From assembly GCA_003246205.1 (NCBI GenBank), contig QKBC01000021.1, forward strand, positions 1-64,000: a stretch of 64,000 nucleotides of DNA, written 5' to 3'. The notes under the pieces were generated by a model. The model did not search any database. It worked only from the letters and a program-made list of their open reading frames with translations, and was not told the origin of the DNA. This DNA is from Flavobacterium haoranii. Lineage in GTDB: Bacteria; Bacteroidota; Bacteroidia; Flavobacteriales; Flavobacteriaceae. Positions 9,689 through 17,623 of the stretch are shown here, one piece after another. The translations under genes and the position numbers were made by a program. The stretch's first letter is position 1. Each line of letters opens with the position of its first letter.

Positions 9689-11375
9689 TTTTTATATCTC
9701 TAATTTGTAACTGCATTGATACCGTATCATTCCATTCGTTTTCTTCAATGGAAAAAGCAACATTAAACGGTTTTTTATGTTGAATTTTTTCTAATTGATG
9801 CCCCAAACCAAAAGCTACTGCACCAAAACCAACAGAATCTTCTTGTTTCACAAATAATTTTAAATGTTCATTATTTGAACCAATAGTTTTTGCATAACCC
9901 GAATCAATAACATTGTACGAAACAAAAATTGGTGTCATGTTTTTAGGACCAAAAGGCTCAAATTGCTTTAAAATCCGAATAAGTTTGGGTGTAATGTCAC
10001 GAAATTCAATTTCAGCATCTACTGAAATTTCTGGTGTTAGCATTTCAGGTTGAATGGTTGTTTTAACTTCTTCTTCGAAAGCATTTTTAAACCTTTGATA
10101 ATTTTCTTCCAAAAGTGTCATTCCTGCCGCATACATGTGCCCGCCAAACTGTTCTAAATATTCCGAACAAGCCTCCAACGCATTGTAGACATCAAATCCT
10201 TGAACGGAACGCGCCGACGCAGCCAATTTATCACCGCTTTTCGTGAACACAATAGTGGGACGATAATAGTTTTCTACCAATCGGGAAGCAACAATTCCGA
10301 TGACACCTTTGTGCCAATTTTCTTGATATACAACTGTACTGAAATTTTCCGTCTCGTTATTGCTTTCTATCTGAAGTAAAGCTTCTTGTGTAATTTGTTT
10401 GTCCAAATCTTTCCTGTCAGCATTGAACAACTCAATTTCGGAAGCAAAAGCTACGGCTTGTTCTAAACTAAATTCGGTTAGCAATCGAACGGCATAATCT
10501 CCGTGTTTAATTCGCCCTGCAGCATTAATTCGTGGCGCTACATAAAAAACTACATCTGTAATCGTCAGTTCTTTTTTCTTAACGTTTTGTATTAAGGCCT
10601 TTATTCCTGGTCTTGGATTCGCATTAATCACTTCCAAACCAAATTTTGCCAGCACTCTATTTTCTCCTGTTATTGGAACAATGTCAGCTGCAATTGCTGT
10701 TGCCACTAAATCCAAATAGGGCACTAAATCTCTTATAGTTTGATTTCTATTCTTTCCTAACGCTTGAATCAATTTAAACCCGACACCACAACCGCACAAT
10801 TCATCATACGGATACGAACAATCTTCTCTTTTTGGGTCCAAAACTGCAACAGCATCCGGTAAAATTTCACCCGGACGATGGTGGTCACAAATCACAAAAT
10901 CGATTCCTTTCTCTTTGGCATATTCTACATGATCAATCGATTTGATACCGCAATCCAAAGCAATGATTAATGAAAAACCATTATCTTCTGCAAAATCAAT
11001 TCCTTGAAAGGAAACACCATATCCTTCAGCATAGCGATCCGGAATATAAGTGGCAACATTAGGTGTGATGGTTTTTAAATAAGAAGAAACGAGCGAAACC
11101 GCTGTAGTTCCGTCGACATCATAGTCACCGAAAACTAAAATATTTTCCTCGTTCGCAATAGCGCTTTCAATTCGATTCACTGCTTTATCCATATCTTTCA
11201 TCAAGTATGGATCATGTAAATCTTCTAATGTAGGGCGGAAAAAATGTTTGGCTTGCTCAAAGGTTTCGATTCCTCTTTGAACCAATAAAGTAGCGATGAT
11301 TTCGTCTACTTGAAGTGCATTCTGTAAGGCTTGTACTTTTTCTCTTTTTGGCTTCGATTTTAAATTCCAACGCAT
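9678..11375 (-). CDS. recJ: single-stranded-DNA-specific exonuclease RecJ
   Basis: 565-residue DHH-family 5'-3' ssDNA exonuclease used in recombination and mismatch repair. Visible motifs: I, FGDYDVDGTTA (82-92); II, ALDCG (139-143); III, CDHHRPGE (163-170, metal-binding DHH). The DHHA1 domain follows with GVIGIVASRLVENYYRPT and GGHMYAAGMTL, which carries the nucleic-acid-binding GGH. The C-terminal OB-fold (about 445-565) is present. Length is normal. It is first in an operon with the MFS gene, from a promoter at 11427-11434. Confidence 0.95.
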   Translation of the reverse strand: MRWNLKSKPKREKVQALQNALQVDEIIATLLVQRGIETFEQAKHFFRPTLEDLHDPYLMKDMDKAVNRIESAIANEENILVFGDYDVDGTTAVSLVSSYLKTITPNVATYIPDRYAEGYGVSFQGIDFAEDNGFSLIIALDCGIKSIDHVEYAKEKGIDFVICDHHRPGEILPDAVAVLDPKREDCSYPYDELCGCGVGFKLIQALGKNRNQTIRDLVPYLDLVATAIAADIVPITGENRVLAKFGLEVINANPRPGIKALIQNVKKKELTITDVVFYVAPRINAAGRIKHGDYAVRLLTEFSLEQAVAFASEIELFNADRKDLDKQITQEALLQIESNNETENFSTVVYQENWHKGVIGIVASRLVENYYRPTIVFTKSGDKLAASARSVQGFDVYNALEACSEYLEQFGGHMYAAGMTLLEENYQRFKNAFEEEVKTTIQPEMLTPEISVDAEIEFRDITPKLIRILKQFEPFGPKNMTPIFVSYNVIDSGYAKTIGSNNEHLKLFVKQEDSVGFGAVAFGLGHQLEKIQHKKPFNVAFSIEENEWNDTVSMQLQIRDIKNET

Positions 11376-11426
11376 AATAAATTACAATTTAATGATTTAA
11401 CAATTGATTTTGGCATGTACGAAATA

Positions 11427-11434
11427 CAAATGTA
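11427..11434 (-). promoter_or_regulatory. -7 element of recJ
   Basis: Minus strand TACATTTG, an exact TAnnTTTG match, 52 bases upstream of the recJ ATG. Confidence 0.55.
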
Positions 11435-11489
11435 ACTAGAAATGTCGAATTAAGATTATTGTTTTTTATCGTCTGTTCTATTTTTTATT

Positions 11490-11497
11490 TAATTTTG
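11490..11497 (+). promoter_or_regulatory. -7 element of the adenine deaminase gene
   Basis: TAATTTTG fits TAnnTTTG and lies 28 bases before the ATG at 11526. It is divergent from the recJ promoter, with about 55 bases between the two boxes. Confidence 0.6.
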
Positions 11498-11525
11498 GAA
11501 AAGATCAGTTTAAAAAACAATTAAA

Positions 11526-13148
11526 ATGCAAATTCAAGGACAAATCGTTGACATTTTCAATAAGAGAATCTTTTCTGGCGAAATCACCGTAGAAAACGGA
11601 AAAATTAAATCCATCGTAGAAAAAGAACATGAGGTGCAACATTACATCATGCCCGGATTTATTGACGCACATATCCACATTGAAAGTTCAATGTTGGTTC
11701 CGTCTGAATTTGCAAAATTGGCTGTTTTGCATGGAACCGTTGGCACCATTTCTGATCCGCATGAAATTGCAAATGTTTTAGGAGCTGAAGGCGTTTTTTA
11801 TATGATTGACAACAGCAAAAAAGTCCCATTGAAATTTCATTTTGGAGCGCCATCTTGTGTTCCGGCGACTTCTTTTGAAACCGCAGGCGCAGTGATTGAT
11901 TCGGAAGGCATTAAAGAACTTTTGGCTTCTCCAGATATTTACTATTTAGCTGAAATGATGAATTATCCGGGCGTTTTATTTGACGATGAAGAAGTGATGA
12001 AAAAAATTGCCTGGGCAAAACATTTCAACAAACCTGTCGACGGTCATGCTCCCGGTTTACGAGGCGATGCTGTAAAAAAATATATTTCCGCCGGAATTAC
12101 CACCGATCACGAATGTTTTACCTATGAAGAAGCTGCCGAAAAACTGTCTTTAGGCATGAAAGTCATCATTCGCGAAGGAAGTGCCGCTAAAAACTTTGAA
12201 GCTTTAATTGATTTATTGCCTGAACATTTTGAAAACATGATGTTTTGCTCGGACGACAAACATCCAGATGATTTAATTGTTAGTCATATTAATGCACTTT
12301 GTGCGCGAGCCGTTGCCAAAGGAATAGACGTTTTCAAAATATTGCAAGCCGCTTGCATCAATCCAGTTCATCATTACAATATGAATGTCGGAATTTTGCG
12401 CGAAGGCGATTTTGCCGATTTTATCGTAGTGAAAGATTTGACCCAATTTGAAGTGCTTCAAACCTATTTGAATGGTGAATTGGTCGCAGAAAATGGCAAA
12501 TCATTTATTCCTGAAATTCCATTTGAAACACCAAATAATTTCAATACTTCTTTCAAAAAAACGGAAGATTTTGAAGTCAAAAGTTCGGCTTCCAAAATTA
12601 GAGTAATTGAAGCTTTAGAAGGTCAATTGATTACCAATGAAGTCCATCATACTTCTTTAATTCAAGATGGAAATTTGGTTTCCAATACCACTGATGATAT
12701 TTTAAAAATGACCGTTGTGAATCGCTATCAAGATGCACAACCGGCTATTGCTTTTATTAAAAATTTCGGATTGAAAAAAGGGGCTATTGCGAGTTCGGTA
12801 GCACACGATTGTCACAATATTGTTGCCGTTGGAACTTCGGACGAAGAAATTTGCAAAGCCGTTAATTCATTGATCAAAAACAAAGGTGGAATTTGTGCAG
12901 TGAATGGTTCGGAAGAAAAAGTTTTACCACTTCCTGTTGCCGGAATCATCAGCGATAAAGATGGTTGGGAAACCGGAAAATTGTATCAAGAAATTGACCA
13001 AATGGCGAAAGCATTGGGAAGCCCATTAAAAGCACCATTTATGACGCTTTCGTTTATGGCTTTATTAGTGATTCCCAATTTAAAGCTTTCGGATAAAGGA
13101 TTGTTTAGCGGTAATACGTTTTCTTTTGTGGATTTGGAAGTAGAGTAA
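11526..13148 (+). CDS. ade: adenine deaminase
   Basis: 540-residue amidohydrolase that deaminates adenine to hypoxanthine in purine salvage. The metal-binding [14 protein letters not shown] motif (43-56, H49 and H51) is diagnostic of the AdeC type, as are [11 protein letters not shown], the DGHAPG loop, [12 protein letters not shown] and [12 protein letters not shown] (the last Asp ligand). The C-terminal Ade-specific domain contains VAHDCHN. Length matches the family. It is monocistronic and followed by the first copy of a 33-bp repeat. Confidence 0.95.
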   Translation: MQIQGQIVDIFNKRIFSGEITVENGKIKSIVEKEHEVQHYIMPGFIDAHIHIESSMLVPSEFAKLAVLHGTVGTISDPHEIANVLGAEGVFYMIDNSKKVPLKFHFGAPSCVPATSFETAGAVIDSEGIKELLASPDIYYLAEMMNYPGVLFDDEEVMKKIAWAKHFNKPVDGHAPGLRGDAVKKYISAGITTDHECFTYEEAAEKLSLGMKVIIREGSAAKNFEALIDLLPEHFENMMFCSDDKHPDDLIVSHINALCARAVAKGIDVFKILQAACINPVHHYNMNVGILREGDFADFIVVKDLTQFEVLQTYLNGELVAENGKSFIPEIPFETPNNFNTSFKKTEDFEVKSSASKIRVIEALEGQLITNEVHHTSLIQDGNLVSNTTDDILKMTVVNRYQDAQPAIAFIKNFGLKKGAIASSVAHDCHNIVAVGTSDEEICKAVNSLIKNKGGICAVNGSEEKVLPLPVAGIISDKDGWETGKLYQEIDQMAKALGSPLKAPFMTLSFMALLVIPNLKLSDKGLFSGNTFSFVDLEVE

Positions 13149-13164
13149 GTTTTACATGCTTTAT

Positions 13165-13197
13165 TTGTCATTTCGACCGAAGGGAGAAATCACATAA
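13165..13197 (+). repeat. 33-bp inverted repeat, left copy
   Basis: Contains the core TTTCGACCGAAGGGAGAAA. It is a perfect 33/33 reverse complement of 13557-13589, and the two bracket the GIY-YIG gene. The unit can itself fold (ATTTC against GAAAT, with an internal TTCG/CGAA). It begins 16 bases after the ade stop codon. Confidence 0.9.
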
Positions 13198-13219
13198 AGA
13201 ATTTAAAATTTAAATCATT

Positions 13220-13543
13220 ATGAATGAATTCAATCCACAAGTAGGTTTTCACACATATTATGTCTATATCATTACGAACAAATATAGATCCACATTTTAT
13301 ATTGGAATGACAAACAATCTTAAAGAAAGACTTAGTCAACACAAAGAGAATGTTGAAATTGGAAATAAAACTTTTGCATCTAAATACAATTTAGAATTTT
13401 TAGTTTTCTATGAAAAGTTTGTTTGGGTTCAAGAAGCTATCGCTCGAGAAAAAGAATTAAAAAAATGGCGAAGAGAAAAAAAACTCAATTTAATTAGACA
13501 ATTCAATCCCAAATTTGATTTTTTAAATCATCATTTTGAATAA
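13220..13543 (+). CDS. GIY-YIG nuclease family protein
   Basis: 107-residue single-domain GIY-YIG protein (UPF0213/YhbQ-like, the stand-alone type multiplied in many Bacteroidota). The core reads YYVYIITN (13-20) and FYIGMTN (26-32), the GIY and YIG half-motifs. Arg37 (LKERL) and the helix A-I-A-R-E-K-E-L-K-K-W (73-83), with the catalytic-type Glu, follow. No DNA-binding domain is attached. The N-terminal MNEFNPQVGFH extension precedes the domain. The whole gene sits between two perfect inverted 33-bp repeats, with 22 bases on the left and 13 on the right. It interrupts no recognisable host gene. DNA cleavage is inferred from family only. Confidence 0.9.
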   Translation: MNEFNPQVGFHTYYVYIITNKYRSTFYIGMTNNLKERLSQHKENVEIGNKTFASKYNLEFLVFYEKFVWVQEAIAREKELKKWRREKKLNLIRQFNPKFDFLNHHFE

Positions 13544-13556
13544 ACCTCAACTCTGA

Positions 13557-13589
13557 TTATGTGATTTCTCCCTTCGGTCGAAATGACAA
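13557..13589 (-). repeat. 33-bp inverted repeat, right copy
   Basis: Exact reverse complement of 13165-13197. It ends two bases before the stop codon of the convergent HopJ-family gene, so it lies against the gene's 3' edge without disrupting it. Confidence 0.9.
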
Positions 13590-13591
13590 GG

Positions 13592-13930
13592 TTATTTCAA
13601 CGCTAAAGCATTTCCCTCAAATGAAATTCCTTGCCAACCGGTTTGCATAAAATTTCTAATGTTTTGGTGGTCAGTTTCTGTTGGCGTAGCTAAAACTTTT
13701 TGATAATGTTCCCCAAATAAACACAGCGTTTCAGTTGAACTTAGTTGATTCATTTTAGCAAACGAAAACACTTTACACGAACCGTTATTCGTATTCGCTT
13801 CGTTTGTTACTGAACCATTGGTGAAAGTGGTAGGCGTAAATTCAAAATGTGCATCGATAGCGGCAATAACATTTGAAAATTCAAGAATTTCCGAATTTTG
13901 CACAGCTTCAAGTAAACTATTTATTTTCAT
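13592..13930 (-). CDS. HopJ type III effector family protein
   Basis: 112-residue protein with the compact HopJ family pattern: FTPTTFTNG (31-39), N-T-N-N-G-S-C-K-V-F-S-F-A (47-59), LCLFGEHY (68-75) and TDHQNIRNFMQTGWQGI (85-101). The family is named after a Pseudomonas syringae effector but is widespread in free-living bacteria without a type III system, so a housekeeping role is more likely. Nothing here suggests secretion: there is no signal peptide and no secretion genes nearby. It is flanked on both sides by copies of the 33-bp repeat. Function unknown. Confidence 0.85.
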   Translation of the reverse strand: MKINSLLEAVQNSEILEFSNVIAAIDAHFEFTPTTFTNGSVTNEANTNNGSCKVFSFAKMNQLSSTETLCLFGEHYQKVLATPTETDHQNIRNFMQTGWQGISFEGNALALK

Positions 13931-13984
13931 AAAAAAAATTAGCTTAATTTATTAAATCAAGACTTTTAATAAAAATCTAAATCT

Positions 13985-14041
13985 TGATTATGTGATTTAG
14001 CTACGCTGAACTTACGTTTCTCCCTTTGGTCGAAATGACAA
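13985..14041 (-). repeat. third, interrupted copy of the 33-bp repeat
   Basis: Same orientation as the right copy. The GATTATGTGATTT half is separated from the CTCCC-TTTGGTCGAAATGACA half by about 21 extra bases (AGCTACGCTGAACTTACG plus TTT), with one C-to-T change in the core. It ends five bases before the OsmC stop codon. This looks like a variant or composite member of the same repeat family. Confidence 0.75.
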
Positions 14042-14045
14042 ATTA

Positions 14046-14474
14046 TTAATTGTGATGGTGAAAAATAGTTTTGATTTCCATTTTAGCAAATTGGCGGAAC
14101 ATTTCCATAACACCACAGTATTTTTCTACTGATAAATCTACCGCACGTTGCAATTTAGTTTCGTTTAAATTGCTCCCATAAAAATGATATTCTACGGAAA
14201 CGGCATCATACACTTTTGGATGTTCTTCTGTTAAATTAGCAATAGTTTCAATTTTAAAATCGTCGACATCTAACTTCATTTTTTCGATTAAAGAAGCGAC
14301 ATCTAAACCCGAACAACCCGCCAAAGCAGAAAGCATCAAAGCTTTAGGACGTAAACCGGCTCCTTCTCCCCCATTTTCGGCAGCTGCATTAATTAAAAAT
14401 GTTTCTCCACTGGGATTTGTGGATTCAAACTGCATTTTTCCTTTCCAAGTTGTAGTTATTATATTTGTTACCAT
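14046..14474 (-). CDS. OsmC family peroxiredoxin-like protein
   Basis: 142 residues, full length for the OsmC/Ohr superfamily, which reduces organic hydroperoxides using two cysteines. The first is C54 in RPKALMLSALAGCSGLDVA, the second is C120 in SVEKYCGVMEMFRQ. The N-terminal W-K-G-K-M-Q-F strand and the GGEGAGLRPKAL loop are typical. It belongs to the YhfA-like branch rather than Ohr. Some members of that branch have no demonstrated peroxidase activity, so substrate is uncertain. The C-terminus ends in a small His cluster (FHHHN). Confidence 0.88.
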   Translation of the reverse strand: MVTNIITTTWKGKMQFESTNPSGETFLINAAAENGGEGAGLRPKALMLSALAGCSGLDVASLIEKMKLDVDDFKIETIANLTEEHPKVYDAVSVEYHFYGSNLNETKLQRAVDLSVEKYCGVMEMFRQFAKMEIKTIFHHHN

Positions 14475-14582
14475 TTTTTAATTAAATTTAGAATTAAGAA
14501 ATTTCGTAGTAATCTTTTCAATTTATTTACATTTATATCCGAAAAACTCTTAAACGAAATTACATTAAATTTTGAAAAAAAC

Positions 14583-15146
14583 ATGAGATACTTTATATTA
14601 ACTTTACTTTCAATTCTATTCTTTCTTTTTATATCTTCATGTAAACCTATATATAATTCAGTCAACAATGTAAACAAATCTATTGATTACACTACAAAAG
14701 AAGATTATTTAATAAAAATTAAAGAAAAATACGACATAGACACATCTAAAGTTGTTTTTATTGATAGTACTCAAAAAATTGATTTTTTAAATTACATTAT
14801 TAATGAAAAAGTAGTATATATCTATGGGATTGTAATAGATAAAGAATATAAAATCGAAAATGATTATATACAAGAAAACAATTCCTGCTACTCAAGAGTT
14901 ACTAATTTAATAAAAAACAATCCTGAATTAACAGGTGAGAAATTAGTGCCAACTAAAATTTCAAACTTCAACTATGTTAACTCAAAAAACAAACTGATTA
15001 AATTAGAAGGAAATAAAATACTACTATTTATTTTTTCTACAAGATTAGGCAGAAGTATTATAAATGACATAAAAGATATAACTGAAGAATTTAAAACCAA
15101 TGAAGCTTATAACACTTACAATTATTATCTAATTTCAATTGATTAA
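14583..15146 (+). CDS. hypothetical lipoprotein
   Basis: 187 residues, not recognised. A lipoprotein signal peptide is clear: MRYFILTLLSILFFLFISSC with the lipobox at C20. The mature part is rich in Lys, Asn, Ile and Tyr. A hydrophobic strand (NKILLFIFST, about 144-153) is followed by a helix, and the C-terminus is Tyr-rich. Codon use is visibly more AT-rich than the flanking osmC and rsmI genes, consistent with an accessory or fast-evolving gene. It is convergent with rsmI, four bases apart. A TAAATTTTG just before the ATG is one base too long for a consensus -7 box. Confidence 0.7.
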   Translation: MRYFILTLLSILFFLFISSCKPIYNSVNNVNKSIDYTTKEDYLIKIKEKYDIDTSKVVFIDSTQKIDFLNYIINEKVVYIYGIVIDKEYKIENDYIQENNSCYSRVTNLIKNNPELTGEKLVPTKISNFNYVNSKNKLIKLEGNKILLFIFSTRLGRSIINDIKDITEEFKTNEAYNTYNYYLISID

Positions 15147-15150
15147 ACAA

Positions 15151-15822
15151 CTATTCCTTCCCGCCAACAACCGCTACTATTTCGCCTTTTGCGGGTTTAG
15201 CTTCAAAATGTTTTAAGACTTCTTCAGCAGTACCGCGAACGGTTTCTTCATGTAGTTTTGAAATCTCTCTGGAAACCGAAACTGGTCTGTCAGCTCCAAA
15301 ATATTGCACATATTCAGCTAAAGTTTTATTCAATTTATGTGGTGAAACATAAAAAATCATGGTTCGGGTTTCTTCAGCTAAGGCCAAAAAACGAGTTTGA
15401 CGTCCTTTTTTATCAGGTAAAAAACCTTCGAATACAAATTTATCGTTGGGCAACCCACTGTTTACTAAAGCCGGAACAAAGGCTGTAGCTCCCGGAAGAC
15501 ATTCTACCTCAACGCCATTTTCTACACATGCTCGAGTTAACAAAAATCCCGGATCGGAAATAGCCGGTGTTCCGGCATCGCTAATCAAGGCAATGGTTTC
15601 GCCACCTTGCATGCGTTTTACCAAATTTTCAACGGTTTTGTGTTCGTTGTGCATGTGGTGACTTTGCATGGGCGTTGCAATTTCAAAGTGTTTTAACAAT
15701 TTTCCGCTGGTGCGTGTATCTTCAGCTAAAATGCAATCTACTTCTTTGAGCACTTTGATAGCTCTGAAGGTCATGTCTTCTAAATTACCAATAGGTGTGG
15801 GTACAAGGAACAGTTTTCCCAT
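15151..15822 (-). CDS. rsmI: 16S rRNA (cytidine1402-2'-O)-methyltransferase
   Basis: 223-residue tetrapyrrole-methylase-fold enzyme that 2'-O-methylates C1402 in the decoding centre of 16S rRNA using SAM. Signatures: LVPTPIGNLEDMTFRA (6-21), EDTRTSGKLL, ISDAGTPAISDPG, CLPGATAFVPAL and EGFLPDKKGRQTR. It is about 60 residues shorter than E. coli RsmI because it lacks the C-terminal HTH-like extension, the usual Bacteroidota form. No consensus promoter was seen in the 94-base gap upstream (15823-15916). Confidence 0.93.
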   Translation of the reverse strand: MGKLFLVPTPIGNLEDMTFRAIKVLKEVDCILAEDTRTSGKLLKHFEIATPMQSHHMHNEHKTVENLVKRMQGGETIALISDAGTPAISDPGFLLTRACVENGVEVECLPGATAFVPALVNSGLPNDKFVFEGFLPDKKGRQTRFLALAEETRTMIFYVSPHKLNKTLAEYVQYFGADRPVSVSREISKLHEETVRGTAEEVLKHFEAKPAKGEIVAVVGGKE

Positions 15823-15916
15823 GTGTTAGCGATTGAACAGTTTGTTTGATCTCTCCCACCTTTGCAAGGCGAGAAGCAAGTAGTGAAAGCGCTCCCTAAA
15901 AGGGAACACCCTAATT

Positions 15917-16918
15917 TTATAAATATCTCTTTTCTACGAATTCTAAGAAACGAACTTCATATTCTTCTTTTCCTTCCCAATTGTTATAATCGGGCTTCAC
16001 AAAACTATCAATAAAGCCTCTGGCTTCATCAAAAGAATCAAATGTATTCAATTGTGATAATACACGATTGAAATCATCGGTACTACCATCAAAAAGTTTT
16101 TTCTCAAAAGCAATACGGTCATTCAACCCAATGTTGATCCCTCCTTTATTCAATCGGTCGTTCAACGACATAATTCTTGGCTCTTCAAAAACTACTTCCG
16201 GCACTTTTTCGATGACAATTTCCTGAACTTTTGTTTCTTCTACCTCAATTTTAGTTTCAAAAACAGGCTCGGGTTGCTTTTCAACAACAGGTTGTTCTAT
16301 TTCTGGTTCTTGCTCGAAAACAGGTTCTTTAGCTACAAATTTCTCTTGTTCTTCAGCTACAACTTCTTGTTGCTCTTCTAATGCTTCCGGTGCTTCTTCA
16401 AAAATTAAATCGGCAACCTGTTCTACTTCCTGTGGAACATCTTCAACTTTTACAAAATCCAACTCCTTATAATCCGCTGCAAAAACATCATCAAATAAAG
16501 CCACTTGAGGTTCAGATACTGTTTCCGAAGCTTTATCTTCTTCTACAACTTCTATTGCGGCCACTTTCTCTTGTTGTGTTTGTTCTTCATCCATTATCTC
16601 TGCCGCTACATCAGGTTCAAAAGTCGGCTTCTCCTCTACTATTGGCTCTTCCGCTTCCGCGACTACTTCTTCTTTTACAACTTCAACCGGTTGCTCAACA
16701 ACAGTTTGCTGAGTAATAGCTTCTAATTTTTCTTCTAATACTTCCGGTGCAATTTCTTCTTTTACAGTTTCAAAGTTTTCTTCGTAAAAACGTAAAATAG
16801 TTAATTGTTCGTATAATTTTTTAGCCTCTTCCTGTAATTGTTTAGTCTCAGAACGATTTTTTAATTTTAAAACCCTGTGCGCTATACTGATTAACTCTCC
16901 TTCTAACTTTTTCTTCAT
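15917..16918 (-). CDS. Glu/Val-rich low-complexity protein with conserved ends
   Basis: 333 residues from ATG 16918. The frame stays open to 17056, but that would run across the tdk start and both promoters, so the MKKKLEGELISIAHRVLKL start is preferred. The N-terminal ~75 residues look helical. The middle (about 75-240) is an acidic low-complexity run of E, V, P, A and Q. The C-terminal ~85 residues (MSLNDRLNKGGINIGLNDRI ... FLEFVEKRYL) look folded and conserved. There is no signal peptide or membrane segment, so it is presumably cytoplasmic. I know this architecture only as a conserved Flavobacteriia hypothetical. Function unknown. Confidence 0.75.
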   Translation of the reverse strand: MKKKLEGELISIAHRVLKLKNRSETKQLQEEAKKLYEQLTILRFYEENFETVKEEIAPEVLEEKLEAITQQTVVEQPVEVVKEEVVAEAEEPIVEEKPTFEPDVAAEIMDEEQTQQEKVAAIEVVEEDKASETVSEPQVALFDDVFAADYKELDFVKVEDVPQEVEQVADLIFEEAPEALEEQQEVVAEEQEKFVAKEPVFEQEPEIEQPVVEKQPEPVFETKIEVEETKVQEIVIEKVPEVVFEEPRIMSLNDRLNKGGINIGLNDRIAFEKKLFDGSTDDFNRVLSQLNTFDSFDEARGFIDSFVKPDYNNWEGKEEYEVRFLEFVEKRYL

Positions 16919-16936
16919 AACTTTATGGAATAGAAA

Positions 16937-16968
16937 TTGAAAACATGGATGCTTTTTTAATAAATTTG
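16937..16968 (+). promoter_or_regulatory. promoter of tdk
   Basis: TTG at 16937-16939 and TAAATTTG at 16961-16968, spaced by 21 bases. This is a good match to the -33/-7 arrangement, 52 bases upstream of tdk. Confidence 0.6.
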
Positions 16969-16977
16969 TTGTGACTA

Positions 16978-16985
16978 CAAATGTA
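16978..16985 (-). promoter_or_regulatory. -7 element of the Glu-rich protein gene
   Basis: Minus strand TACATTTG, 59 bases upstream of ATG 16918. It overlaps the divergent tdk promoter region, so the two promoters may compete. Confidence 0.5.
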
Positions 16986-17020
16986 GTAGAATTTAATATT
17001 AATTTCCCGAAAGATACAAA

Positions 17021-17620
17021 ATGTTTCTCGAAAATACTGTAAACCAATCTGAACAATTTGGCTGGATCGAAGTGATCTGTGGGTCAATGTTTTCGGGCAA
17101 AACCGAAGAGTTAATCCGTCGATTAAAGCGTGCTCAATTTGCCAAACAAAAAGTAGAAATTTTTAAACCGGCCGTTGATACCCGCTATCATGAAGAAATG
17201 GTAGTGTCACATGATGCTAATGAAATTCGTTCTACTCCGGTTCCGGTAGCCGAGAATATTCGGCTTTTGGCACAAGGTTGCGATGTGGTTGGAATTGACG
17301 AAGCACAATTTTTTGACGATGAAATTGTAGCGGTCTGTAACGACTTAGCCAACCAAGGCATTCGCGTTATTGTTGCCGGGTTAGACATGGATTTTAAAGG
17401 AAATCCATTTGGGCCGATGCCTGCTTTAATGGCTACAGCCGAATATGTAACCAAAGTGCACGCGGTTTGTACTAGAACGGGAAATTTAGCCAATTACAGC
17501 TTTAGAAAATCGCAAGACGATAAGTTGGTTTTACTAGGTGAAACCGAAGAATACGAACCCCTTAGCCGTGCTGCTTTTTTTAGAGCAATGAAGAAAAACA
17601 AAGAAAACGACAATAAATAA
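17021..17620 (+). CDS. tdk: thymidine kinase
   Basis: 199-residue type II thymidine kinase that phosphorylates thymidine for salvage. P-loop GSMFSGKT (21-28), Walker B-like IDEAQFF (92-98), GLDMDF, and the lasso region. The zinc lasso normally has two cysteine pairs. Here only one cysteine of the first pair remains ([11 protein letters not shown]), and the C-terminal pair is absent ([10 protein letters not shown]), so the lasso is probably zinc-free. The C-terminus is Lys-rich. It ends 3 bases before murF-alr and is likely co-transcribed with it. Confidence 0.93.
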   Translation: MFLENTVNQSEQFGWIEVICGSMFSGKTEELIRRLKRAQFAKQKVEIFKPAVDTRYHEEMVVSHDANEIRSTPVPVAENIRLLAQGCDVVGIDEAQFFDDEIVAVCNDLANQGIRVIVAGLDMDFKGNPFGPMPALMATAEYVTKVHAVCTRTGNLANYSFRKSQDDKLVLLGETEEYEPLSRAAFFRAMKKNKENDNK

Positions 17621-17623
17621 ACG

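Noticed and set aside
13220..13543. GIY-YIG gene as a homing endonuclease inside an intron or intein
   Set aside because: No host gene is interrupted: ade ends before and HopJ ends after. There is no intron-like structure and no DNA-binding module.
13592..13930. HopJ homologue as evidence of a type III secretion system
   Set aside because: The family is widespread in bacteria without T3SS. No secretion genes or signal are present.
14468..14677. 69-residue minus-strand ORF overlapping the orphan lipoprotein
   Set aside because: It lies opposite a gene with a clear lipoprotein signal, has no promoter match and a Lys/Asn-rich chance composition.
15823..15916. Short repeat-like sequence upstream of the Glu-rich gene stop
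   Set aside because: Contains a weak TCCC-TAAAA-GGGA hairpin but no match elsewhere in the window that I could see. Not enough to call a terminator or repeat.
16919..17056. 46-residue extension of the Glu-rich protein
   Set aside because: It would overlap the tdk start and both divergent promoters. The MKKKLEGEL start is the natural one.
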